Shown here one piece after another: positions 1-5,518 of a stretch of 5,518 nucleotides of DNA. Below the pieces are notes generated by a model that searched no databases, was not told where the DNA came from, and was given only the letters and a program-made list of their open reading frames with translations. Each line of letters begins with the position of its first letter. The stretch's first letter is position 1. Location: NCBI GenBank assembly GCA_022545805.1, contig JAKEIJ010000101.1, positions 1-5,518 on the forward strand, in the 5' to 3' direction. The position numbers and the translations under genes were made by a program. Origin of the DNA: Nitrosotalea sp. Lineage in GTDB: Archaea; Thermoproteota; Nitrososphaeria; Nitrososphaerales; Nitrosopumilaceae.

Positions 1-1124
1 AGTGTAAATTCTACATATGGTTCCTTGATTGCAAAGTCATTACATGATATTGTAGCCTGTCGGAATCCCCCCTCTTCACTTGCCTCCTGCATCTCTTTTA
101 CAAAAAACTCCTTTGGTGTTATCTGCTGTTCTACAAGTATTTGAGATATGAAACTGTCAAATCGATTCTTTTTTGAATATGAATAGCCTACAAGAGGAAT
201 TGCTAGTCTTTGCTTGGGGTCATTTTGATATCTTCCCAATGTGTCATCCTTGTCAAAACAAACATCCCCTTGCTGTGGCTGCATCAGGTCTTCTCCAAAT
301 TCAAATGCTCTAGATATTGTTTGATTGTATACAAACGACTGAAAAGCTTCTACAAAAAATCTTCGCAATTGTATTGGTATGGCACGCAGTGCTCTTAGTG
401 CGTCTCCACGGTCTATCATTTCGTTTAACACTATTTTTTCAATGTCCATCTGGGGAGGAACTTGGTCAAAGACCTTGGCATAATTTGATTTGTCCTTGAG
501 CATATCTCGTATCTTGTTGTTGTGTGGCAGGTCGTATTCTGAAGTAAAAGAAAGTAGGGTCTCTACCGCATGATCAAAATTTTTCTGTAAAATGGCCTTC
601 CCTATCAAGTGTGACACTGGTCGTCTACTTCCAAATCTCTGGTATCCAAAAAAATTCAGAATCTTGTCATGATCTGTAAACTGGGAAACTTTGGAAAAAT
701 CTGCATCTTCCACTTTGATCTTGAAATGGTTTCCAATCATGTCTTTTTTTGTCAGGGGTTTTTGAACAAGACCAATCTTTTCAAGTGTATACCTGTTTGT
801 AACTAGGGTATCAGTAGACCTGCCTGTTGTCATATCACATACGTACTGTTCTGTAGTAGCATTTGCATCCTTGAGACCTAACGCCTTGAGTCTTAGACCA
901 TATTTTGTAAAAATGTCAGATAATGCATGATTTGTGTCAATTCCGTGTTTTTTTAATTTGTATACTGTATAACTTCCAGAAGATGAGATCTTGTCAAGTG
1001 ACTTGCCACGTAATATCTCTGAGACAAAAAACTGTTCTGGCGATGACTTGATCTTACCTCCTGTACCTTCTGTCTTGGTACAATAGATGAAAATTCCAAT
1101 CAGTTTGTCTAGGCTAGGGACCAC
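1..1124 (-). CDS. truD: tRNA pseudouridine synthase D (TruD), 3' end beyond window
   Basis: This is TruD, the cytoplasmic enzyme that isomerises U13 of certain tRNAs to pseudouridine. About 374 codons read without interruption from 1124 to the left edge, where the gene is still open; archaeal family members are usually somewhat over 400 residues, so only the C-terminal end is missing. Family signatures are in order: an N-terminal GTGGKIKSSPEQFFVSEIL segment (about 20-38), the catalytic loop GLKD at 83-86 with the expected nucleophile Asp86 followed by TEQYVC, GNHFKI at 131-136, and FFGYQRFG (158-165) leading into SHLIGKAIL. The TRUD insertion region follows (about 190-374). The start is GTG at 1124: it is preceded by GAA and then by the TAA of the upstream gene in the same frame, and it places the conserved N-terminus at the usual distance. 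There is no clear ribosome-binding site, so translation probably depends on coupling to the propeller gene. One oddity is that Asp86 is followed by Ala-Asn, where many homologues have basic residues. The family call is secure. Confidence 0.93.
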   Translation of the reverse strand, partial: MVPSLDKLIGIFIYCTKTEGTGGKIKSSPEQFFVSEILRGKSLDKISSSGSYTVYKLKKHGIDTNHALSDIFTKYGLRLKALGLKDANATTEQYVCDMTTGRSTDTLVTNRYTLEKIGLVQKPLTKKDMIGNHFKIKVEDADFSKVSQFTDHDKILNFFGYQRFGSRRPVSHLIGKAILQKNFDHAVETLLSFTSEYDLPHNNKIRDMLKDKSNYAKVFDQVPPQMDIEKIVLNEMIDRGDALRALRAIPIQLRRFFVEAFQSFVYNQTISRAFEFGEDLMQPQQGDVCFDKDDTLGRYQNDPKQRLAIPLVGYSYSKKNRFDSFISQILVEQQITPKEFFVKEMQEASEEGGFRQATISCNDFAIKEPYVEFT

Positions 1125-1127
1125 TTC

Positions 1128-2675
1128 TTACTCTAGTGTGATATTGACATATTTTGATACTGTAATATCGTGGTATCTTGCGCTAAGCAAGACCTGATAA
1201 GTTCCTGGCATGGCAAAGTTATCTGCGGATATTGTTAACTTGACAGTCTGTGGTTTGTCAACTGTAACCATGGTCTGTTGTGGTGTAATTGAAACTGTTT
1301 GTGGTCCTGCGGTATTTGATGTGATTATGGATACTGGGGAGTCTAGACTCTCTTGTGGGCTAATGTTTAGTGAAACTGTAGCATTTTGTCCATGGTGTAT
1401 GACAATTGAAGGATCTGTTGTTACATTGATTGGTAATGGAACGCTAGAATCTAAAACACCTATGTTGTTTTCAACCCATTCTGTAAACCAGACCTTGTTG
1501 TGGTCAACGGTAAAGTCCAACACTTGTGCTACTCCACAGTCTGATAAGGTTCCACAGTCTGACCAGTTGGGATTTTTGGATGGCACAAGATATTCTACAA
1601 GTGATTGTGTAGATGGATCATATGCACCTAGACTGTTTGCAACTTGTTCATTAAACCAAAGTCTTCCATTATCATCAAAGTGAGCCCAATATGGTCTTGA
1701 TATTGGTGTCTTGATAAGTCCTGACGCATTACCATATGAGGACACAGGCGGTGGGGATGTGATGTGTTTTGTGAATTTATTACTTGCAGGATCAAAATCG
1801 AAAAAGTAACTACTTGCAGTATCCATTATCCATAATTTTCCTGAAGAATCAATTGTTATTCCATTTGGTGCCTGAATGTCTTGAGGTAGGAAGTACTGTG
1901 TATAGTTGCCTGTCTTTTTGTCATAGCTTACAAGATCTCCTCCCTGTTGATACTTCCAAACTGTATACCATAATTTTCCTGAGGTATCTGTAACCATGGC
2001 GCTTGTAAAGTTGTGATCTCCAGGAGATGGAATGCTTGACACACCAAGGTCTTGACCTGTCTGGTCTACACTAAACACTCCAATCTTTCTTCCAGTAAAG
2101 TCATTGATGTATGCGCTCTGGCCATCTATTAGGAGCATCTGAGGGAAAGAACCATCTTGCGTATTGCTCTTGGGGAAAGCAAATCTTTGATAGCTCGTGT
2201 CTGACGGATTGAATTTCCAAATTAAATTATGTTGCGAGTCTGTTATCCAAATATTTCCGTCTTGAGAGTTGGCAAGACCCCACATCATGGATTTTTCTCC
2301 CTTTTGCCACTGTTGATTAGTAAATTCCTGGAATGATTTTGAAGACAAGTCAAACTTGCCCAGATTTCCGGTGTTTGATTCTGTAAACCAAACACTACCT
2401 GACTGGTCTACCATAATTGCAAGTGGTTGAGTACAGATTGTAGGTATTTTGAATTCTGTTATGTACTTGGTTGACTCGGTATGATTTGTTCCACAAAATG
2501 TCGGTCTATCTTTGTCCTTGTAATTATCTGCAGGTGTCCCAGTAATTGTTGTATCTGAAGTTTTATCAGCAGGAGGTGTGACTCGTCCGCCTCCTAGAAA
2601 TGCTACACTGACGGTAGAAACAATGAAAATTGCCATAAATGATAATGCAAGAAGTTTTTTGGTGTTCTTGTTCAC
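1128..2675 (-). CDS. Exported seven-bladed beta-propeller, Vgb (streptogramin lyase)-like, with C-terminal Ig-like domain
   Basis: This 515-residue protein starts at GTG. Residues 1-32 form a signal or membrane anchor: basic NKNTKK followed by a hydrophobic stretch at about 8-27. A Thr/Ser/Pro-rich linker leads to seven WFTES/LWFNE-type repeats, with blade cores at about 96, 143, 188, 236, 282, 340 and 396, matching the virginiamycin B lyase-like propeller. Residues about 415-515 form a beta-rich domain ending in PGTYQVLLSARYHD and VNITL, resembling NEW3/Ig-like domains of secreted archaeal proteins. Nine N-X-S/T sequons (for example NHT 64, NFT 222, NWS 370, NIT 511) fit surface N-glycosylation. 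Four cysteines (61, 81, 374, 380) could form disulfides outside the cell. The fold is known for Vgb, which opens streptogramin rings, but propellers of this type are widespread and mostly of unknown function, so I infer a cell-surface binding or enzymatic role and not antibiotic resistance. truD follows in the same frame after one intervening codon. Confidence 0.85.
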   Translation of the reverse strand: MNKNTKKLLALSFMAIFIVSTVSVAFLGGGRVTPPADKTSDTTITGTPADNYKDKDRPTFCGTNHTESTKYITEFKIPTICTQPLAIMVDQSGSVWFTESNTGNLGKFDLSSKSFQEFTNQQWQKGEKSMMWGLANSQDGNIWITDSQHNLIWKFNPSDTSYQRFAFPKSNTQDGSFPQMLLIDGQSAYINDFTGRKIGVFSVDQTGQDLGVSSIPSPGDHNFTSAMVTDTSGKLWYTVWKYQQGGDLVSYDKKTGNYTQYFLPQDIQAPNGITIDSSGKLWIMDTASSYFFDFDPASNKFTKHITSPPPVSSYGNASGLIKTPISRPYWAHFDDNGRLWFNEQVANSLGAYDPSTQSLVEYLVPSKNPNWSDCGTLSDCGVAQVLDFTVDHNKVWFTEWVENNIGVLDSSVPLPINVTTDPSIVIHHGQNATVSLNISPQESLDSPVSIITSNTAGPQTVSITPQQTMVTVDKPQTVKLTISADNFAMPGTYQVLLSARYHDITVSKYVNITLE

Positions 2676-2700
2676 AAAATCTTGGCTGTTTTTACCTCGT

Positions 2701-2712
2701 TATATCTTATAC
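2701..2712 (-). promoter_or_regulatory. TATA-like element upstream of the propeller gene
   Basis: The minus strand reads GTATAAGATATA, ending 25 nt before the GTG start at 2675. An archaeal TATA box lies about 26 nt before the transcription start, so this position predicts a leaderless or very short-leader mRNA. That agrees with the absence of a Shine-Dalgarno motif near the GTG; a GAGG lies too far upstream. It would give the propeller and truD their own promoter. The call rests on position and composition only. Confidence 0.4.
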
Positions 2713-2719
2713 GTAAACC

Positions 2720-2743
2720 CCCAAGAATGCCATGAGTCTTGGG
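2720..2743 (-). terminator. Inverted repeat after the coiled-coil gene, possible weak terminator
   Basis: A perfect 7-bp inverted repeat (CCCAAGA ... TCTTGGG) with a 10-nt loop lies 5 nt past the stop codon of the coiled-coil gene and just upstream of the TATA-like element of the propeller gene. In the direction of transcription it is followed by GGGTTTACG and not by a real U tract, so it is at best a weak terminator. It could instead be a processing or regulatory hairpin, or chance. Confidence 0.3.
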
Positions 2744-2748
2744 ATGGG

Positions 2749-3294
2749 TTACTTTCTTTTAATTGATAATGTCTTTTGGACTTCGCTTATGCTGCTTAGG
2801 AATTTTTGTTTGGCTTCGTATTCGTCTGCAACCTTGATTGTTATCTCTGACGCTGAAAACATTACATCCTTGACAAGTATTGGTGGGGAGAGTCCTAAAA
2901 GTTCGCTTAGTATTGCAAGTATGTTGTTAAATGTGGTGTTATTTTTATAGTGAAATACTGTGTTTCCATCTGCAATCTTTGGGTTTGGCTCTAGTGGTAT
3001 GACAAGTTCGGGGGAAGTAAATTCTGTTATGAATGATGCAATGTCTTCTCTTACCTTTGTACTAAGATCTTCTTTTTGTGCGATAAGCTTCTCTCTTGCC
3101 TTTTCCAAATCTGCTGAGGCATCATAGTAATCCTGTCCTATCATTTTTGCAAACGTGGACTCGGTTGGACTCTTGAGTGGAATTTCATGGATTCTAAAAT
3201 TTACTGTTGCAAGCTCATCTTCAGTGTCTTTTAGCTGGGTTCTATTTTCTCTAATGCGACTTGCAACCTGCTCTAGATAGGCAAAGTCAGACAT
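2749..3294 (-). CDS. Coiled-coil protein of unknown function, downstream partner of the tubulin homologue
   Basis: I do not recognise a family for this 181-residue cytoplasmic protein, which has no signal peptide or membrane segment. Residues 3-36 and about 55-92 are two highly charged helices with spaced hydrophobic positions (for example LEQVASRIRENRTQLKDTE, and LEKAREKLIAQKEDLSTKV), linked by a short Pro/Ser segment at 39-46. They could form an antiparallel coiled-coil hairpin. The rest (about 95-181) looks like a small alpha/beta domain: ELVIPLEP, TVFHYKNN, a helix NNILAILSELLGL, then a strand pair SASEITIKV and a basic C-terminal helix ending in KRK. The ATG lies 2 nt after the stop of the tubulin homologue, so co-transcription and coupled translation are very likely. 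This placement suggests a binding partner or polymer regulator; that is inference from context only. Confidence 0.82.
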   Translation of the reverse strand: MSDFAYLEQVASRIRENRTQLKDTEDELATVNFRIHEIPLKSPTESTFAKMIGQDYYDASADLEKAREKLIAQKEDLSTKVREDIASFITEFTSPELVIPLEPNPKIADGNTVFHYKNNTTFNNILAILSELLGLSPPILVKDVMFSASEITIKVADEYEAKQKFLSSISEVQKTLSIKRK

Positions 3295-3296
3295 TT

Positions 3297-4685
3297 CTAG
3301 CTAAACTCATGGACTACGTCCATAAGGCTTGCCTTGAATTCTTCAGTGGACAATCCCCACTTGCCATATTCGTCTTTGAATGCATCCCACGAAGCTTCTG
3401 CTTCACTTGCAATCTCCAATATTTTTGGTCCGATTGCCTTTGTATTGACGAGTATTGTAACATTCGCTTGTTCTGTCTCTAATATTGGAATCTTGATGAA
3501 TATCATTCTTGATTCTTCAATGTGAAATCTGTCCTTTATCATGTTCTTTAGAATATCTCTTTCTTTTGCTTCAAAGTCTCCTTTCACTTTGACAAGTGCA
3601 CAACAGGAATCTTTTGGACCTCCCTTATCCCTGATATCAGCTTCATCAATATCAAACAATACTCCATCTTCTTTCTTGTTGATGTGCTCTACGATTCCCT
3701 CCATGGTATTGTGTTTGGTACTTGTCATCAAGTCTGAGCTCCATTGTCTCTCTTCTGGAACAATCGGAATTACCCACGGAATTGCAAATCTTGGTCTCTT
3801 TGTTGCAAGCCATGTTCTATAGTTTGACATGTCCCATTCTGTCTCTCTTGCAAAAGATGCCGTAAACATGGACATTGCATTTGCTGCAATCAGATTCATT
3901 CCACGGTAATCCTTCCAGCCTACTTCATGTTCTTTTGGAAGGTCATCTATGATTGAAGACATTTTGTCTAGTTTCTTTTCATGTCTCTGTGCAAGTTCTC
4001 TTAATCGCTTGTTAGAAAATAGAATCGAACAGTCGCTGTATTTTATCTGGTGTTCTAGGTTCATCACTATGTTGATGGCTGATGCCTCTAGAATTACTGG
4101 GTCCCATCCAAATTCTGGTAATAATCCAAATGATGCAATTGTTGCATGCTCTTTTGTATCCTTTTTGATATATTGCATAAAGGCACTTGCAAATGAAGCA
4201 CCAGTACCGCCTCCCATCGCAAATGGAACTGTAAATCCTCTTACTGGTTCCGGAGATAGACTTGCAAGTTGTTTTTGCATGTCATACTTTGTACTAACTT
4301 CTTTGATGAATCTTGTACGGCCTTCTGCCCAGTTTCTTGCAGCACCTCCTGCACCTGAAATTACATGCTTGTCTCTTAATGCAAACAAGTCTGGATATGA
4401 TTGTAATATTAAATTGGCAGCTCTTGGGTCAAGATCAATTAAGAGAGCTCTTGGAATGAGTGGAATCTCACTGCCACCATAAGCATTTGGAAATCGTAAG
4501 ATGGTACTTCCATATCTTTTGAGTATACGCGATTCATCTTTTTCTCCCTTCAATGTTGGCTTTAGAGGGTCTGCCCCGACATCAATCAATAATCTTCTGT
4601 ATGTTTCAGCGCCAAGACCAATGCCACAATGGCCAAAACATGTCATGATAACTGGCGCTGGTGGTAATGGGGCAAACTTTGACAA
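3297..4685 (-). CDS. Divergent tubulin/FtsZ-superfamily protein (tubulin-like) with altered catalytic loop
   Basis: This cytoplasmic protein of 462 residues is long for FtsZ cores and near tubulin length (about 450). Tubulin-type landmarks occur in order: T1 FGHCGIGLG (17-25, compare tubulin GQCGNQIG), LIDLDP (82-87, compare vDLEP), a T3-like GAGGAARNWAEG (111-122, compare GAGNNWAKG), the glycine box GGGTGAS (158-164), FSNKRL (223-228, compare IDNEAL), MNLIAANAMSMFTASFARE (263-281, the H7-H8 segment), and RPRFAIPWVIP (297-307, compare YPRIHFPL). The T7 loop reads EWDMSN at 283-288, where alpha-tubulin has NVDLTE: the Asp is kept but Asn and the catalytic Glu are replaced, and the last Gly of the glycine box is Ser. 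GTP binding is plausible, while hydrolysis is probably impaired. The end lacks an acidic tubulin tail. The start is TTG: an in-frame TGA lies 9 nt upstream, and the next candidate (Met14) would cut into the first strand. It may belong to the thaumarchaeal FtsZ-like or artubulin-related lineage; which one cannot be settled here. Confidence 0.88.
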   Translation of the reverse strand: MSKFAPLPPAPVIMTCFGHCGIGLGAETYRRLLIDVGADPLKPTLKGEKDESRILKRYGSTILRFPNAYGGSEIPLIPRALLIDLDPRAANLILQSYPDLFALRDKHVISGAGGAARNWAEGRTRFIKEVSTKYDMQKQLASLSPEPVRGFTVPFAMGGGTGASFASAFMQYIKKDTKEHATIASFGLLPEFGWDPVILEASAINIVMNLEHQIKYSDCSILFSNKRLRELAQRHEKKLDKMSSIIDDLPKEHEVGWKDYRGMNLIAANAMSMFTASFARETEWDMSNYRTWLATKRPRFAIPWVIPIVPEERQWSSDLMTSTKHNTMEGIVEHINKKEDGVLFDIDEADIRDKGGPKDSCCALVKVKGDFEAKERDILKNMIKDRFHIEESRMIFIKIPILETEQANVTILVNTKAIGPKILEIASEAEASWDAFKDEYGKWGLSTEEFKASLMDVVHEFS

Positions 4686-4718
4686 TTTTAATCACTATCT
4701 GAAAGCTCAACTTGTCTC

Positions 4719-4730
4719 TTTAAGCATATA
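4719..4730 (-). promoter_or_regulatory. TATA-like element upstream of the tubulin-homologue gene
   Basis: The minus strand reads TATATGCTTAAA, ending 33 nt before the TTG start at 4685. With usual archaeal TATA spacing, transcription would begin near 4695, leaving a leader of about 10 nt. It is the best AT-rich element in the 144-nt gap and lies directly next to the GTAC palindromes. It is supported by position and composition only. Confidence 0.42.
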
Positions 4731-4765
4731 GTACAAGTTTGTACAGTCTGTACTTGATACTTGTA
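4731..4765. promoter_or_regulatory. Nested GTAC inverted repeats, candidate operator
   Basis: Three overlapping perfect inverted repeats lie here: GTACAA-GT-TTGTAC (4731-4744), GTACAG-T-CTGTAC (4741-4753), and an outer pair TACAAGT (4732-4738) with ACTTGTA (4759-4765). They abut the upstream side of the TATA-like element of the tubulin-homologue gene, where an archaeal regulator binding the DNA could block or recruit TBP/TFB. They are best read as half-sites for a dimeric DNA-binding protein. The DNA symmetry is certain; the operator function is inferred. No regulator gene is in the window. Confidence 0.45.
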
Positions 4766-4820
4766 GACACGTTGTAGTTTCAATCCTGTGATTGTGCGGG
4801 TCTTTTTGAATTTAAGATTT

Positions 4821-4837
4821 AAGAATGATTCATTCTT
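4821..4837. repeat. 17-nt palindrome spanning the SHOCT gene stop codon
   Basis: AAGAATGA-T-TCATTCTT is a perfect 8-bp inverted repeat around one central base, overlapping the last codons and TGA stop of the SHOCT gene. As RNA it could fold as a 6-bp A/U-rich stem with a 5-nt loop. It is followed by AAATCTTAAATTC, so it is a weak end-of-transcript signal at most. The rest of the gap from 4766 to 4820 shows no gene or clear motif. Confidence 0.3.
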
Positions 4838-5129
4838 CTTCTGTCAAGGCTTGTTTGAGCACTCGAAACTCCTCTATTGATATCTGTCCCTCTGCAAGTC
4901 TTACCCTGAGCAGCTCGAGTGATGCATCTTTCTTGGGTTGGGGGGTGGTCTGGGCCTGCTCTATGTCACTACCATTGGGAGCTTCTAGCAAATCCTGGAT
5001 GTATCTATAATCTGACATTACAATAGGTTCACCAGTTTTTACAATCTCTATTATATCTCGCAGTCGTTTTGGATTTCCCTTGCCTGCTGTTAACAAACCT
5101 CTGATTGTTTTTATCATATCTTCTGACAT
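4830..5129 (-). CDS. Small SHOCT-domain protein
   Basis: This cytoplasmic protein has 99 residues and no signal or membrane segment. The C-terminus, about 70-96 (LELLRVRLAEGQISIEEFRV and on), matches the SHOCT pattern: a helix, then a G-x-I-S/T-x-E-E-F turn, then a second helix with Leu. SHOCT is a short oligomerisation or targeting module found at protein ends. The N-terminal part (4-49) is a helical domain with a basic patch (GKGNPKRLRDI) and a conserved-looking MSDYRYIQDLLEA segment, which I do not recognise. A Gln/Thr/Pro-rich linker (about 52-68) joins the two. The ATG lies 1 nt after the TAA of the TPR gene, with no Shine-Dalgarno motif, so the two are surely co-transcribed and probably translationally coupled. 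Its function is unknown; a small adaptor or scaffold role is a guess. Confidence 0.8.
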   Translation of the reverse strand: MSEDMIKTIRGLLTAGKGNPKRLRDIIEIVKTGEPIVMSDYRYIQDLLEAPNGSDIEQAQTTPQPKKDASLELLRVRLAEGQISIEEFRVLKQALTEEE

Positions 5130-5130
5130 T

Positions 5131-5518
5131 TTATTTCACTATTGTTTTGAATCTGGGATCCCCTTTTATCTTATCGAATGAAGAGTCTTTGACTGCCCAA
5201 TTCTTTATTGTTCTACCATAATGTGATATTGCCTGTGCTAGAAGAATAAGCGCATCATCGTTTTGTCCAAGTTGGGCCTTGCTTCTTGCTTTTGCATAAA
5301 TTATTGTGCCATTCTTTGGAAACTCTTTTAATATTTTATCAAATATGACTATTGCTTCCTCATGTCTTCCAAGCTCTGACAATTCTGTAGCCTTGTAAAA
5401 TATTGCCTCATTGTTATCAGGTTCTTTTTCCAAAATTTTATCAAAATATGACAATGACTCTTCGTGTTTTTTCTGCTTGCCTAGTACAAGTCCTTTGTAA
5501 TATGTTGCCTGCAGGTTC
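5131..5518 (-). CDS. Tetratricopeptide repeat (TPR) protein, 5' end beyond window
   Basis: The frame is open from its TAA stop at 5131 to the right edge, so the true start lies outside. A TTG at 5454 could be taken for a start, but the codons upstream of it encode a complete further TPR helix pair (ATYYKGLVLGKQKKHEESL), which rules it out. Three 34-residue repeats are visible: one starting at the edge and ending KILEKEPD, then NNEAIFYKATELSELGRHEE through KEFPK, and NGTIIYAKARSKAQLGQNDD through ISHYGR. A C-terminal cap follows, with SSFDKIKGDPRFKTIVK, typical of the end of TPR arrays. TPRs form a helical scaffold that binds peptides or proteins, so this is likely an adaptor in the cytoplasm; any N-terminal domain is unseen. 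It is the first visible gene of an operon with the SHOCT protein. Confidence 0.87.
   Translation of the reverse strand, partial: NLQATYYKGLVLGKQKKHEESLSYFDKILEKEPDNNEAIFYKATELSELGRHEEAIVIFDKILKEFPKNGTIIYAKARSKAQLGQNDDALILLAQAISHYGRTIKNWAVKDSSFDKIKGDPRFKTIVK

Noticed and set aside
210..499. Two overlapping plus-strand frames of about 60 codons
   Set aside because: They are antisense to truD, which reads continuously through the region with family motifs.
1210..1683. Plus-strand open frame of 157 codons
   Set aside because: It is antisense to the propeller gene, Cys/Ser/Val-rich and without domain features; a shadow of the coding strand.
1128..2675. Streptogramin resistance enzyme (vgb)
   Set aside because: Only the propeller fold is recognisable; the protein is exported, much longer than Vgb (about 300 residues) and carries an extra domain, so drug-lyase activity is unsupported.
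3949..4482. Plus-strand open frame of 177 codons
   Set aside because: It lies wholly inside the tubulin homologue, whose conserved motifs prove the minus-strand reading; the plus-strand translation is low in charge and matches no family.
3297..4685. Calling this gene ftsZ, a canonical cell-division GTPase
   Set aside because: The T3 NWA motif and total length are tubulin-like, and the FtsZ T7 motif NxDFADV is absent, so the classical gene name would mislead.
4731..4765. CRISPR array or insertion-sequence ends
   Set aside because: The repeats are short nested palindromes in one promoter region, with no spacer periodicity, transposase gene or target duplication.
5131..5454. A complete 107-residue TPR gene starting at TTG 5454
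   Set aside because: The frame stays open upstream to the window edge and encodes another TPR helix pair, so the gene is truncated by the window.

Overview
The window is AT-rich archaeal DNA with every supported gene on the minus strand. It most likely comes from a member of the Thaumarchaeota/Nitrososphaerota (Nitrosopumilus/Nitrosoarchaeum-like). The basis is an archaeal-type TruD, a tubulin-like protein that is clearly not a standard FtsZ, a secreted sequon-rich beta-propeller, small SHOCT and TPR proteins, TATA-like elements upstream of the two genes preceded by larger gaps, frequent GTG/TTG starts and few Shine-Dalgarno motifs. The assignment is inference from gene content; no marker gene such as rRNA is present.

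Reading in the direction of transcription (from high to low coordinates): a TPR protein enters from the right edge and is followed 1 nt later by a 99-residue SHOCT-domain protein. A 144-nt gap follows. It holds a short palindrome at the SHOCT gene's stop, a nested set of GTAC-containing inverted repeats, and a TATA-like element. Next is a 462-residue tubulin/FtsZ-superfamily protein starting at TTG. Two bases after it is a 181-residue coiled-coil protein of unknown function, almost certainly co-transcribed with it. A 73-nt gap with a hairpin and another TATA-like element separates these from a 515-residue exported seven-bladed beta-propeller (virginiamycin B lyase-like fold plus a C-terminal Ig-like domain). 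One codon after its stop, in the same frame, truD begins. TruD (tRNA pseudouridine-13 synthase) is not closed: its 3' end lies beyond the left edge.

The most interesting unit is the tubulin homologue with its coiled-coil neighbour. The tubulin keeps recognisable tubulin-type nucleotide-pocket motifs, including a GAG..NWA T3 loop and GGGTG, but the catalytic T7 loop and the end of the glycine box are altered. This suggests a polymer or switch protein that binds nucleotide but hydrolyses it poorly or not at all. The adjacent coiled-coil protein is a natural candidate partner, and the palindromes just upstream of the promoter suggest specific control. The propeller-truD pair looks like a separate transcription unit of functionally unrelated genes. 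No RNA gene, mobile element, CRISPR array or replication origin was seen.
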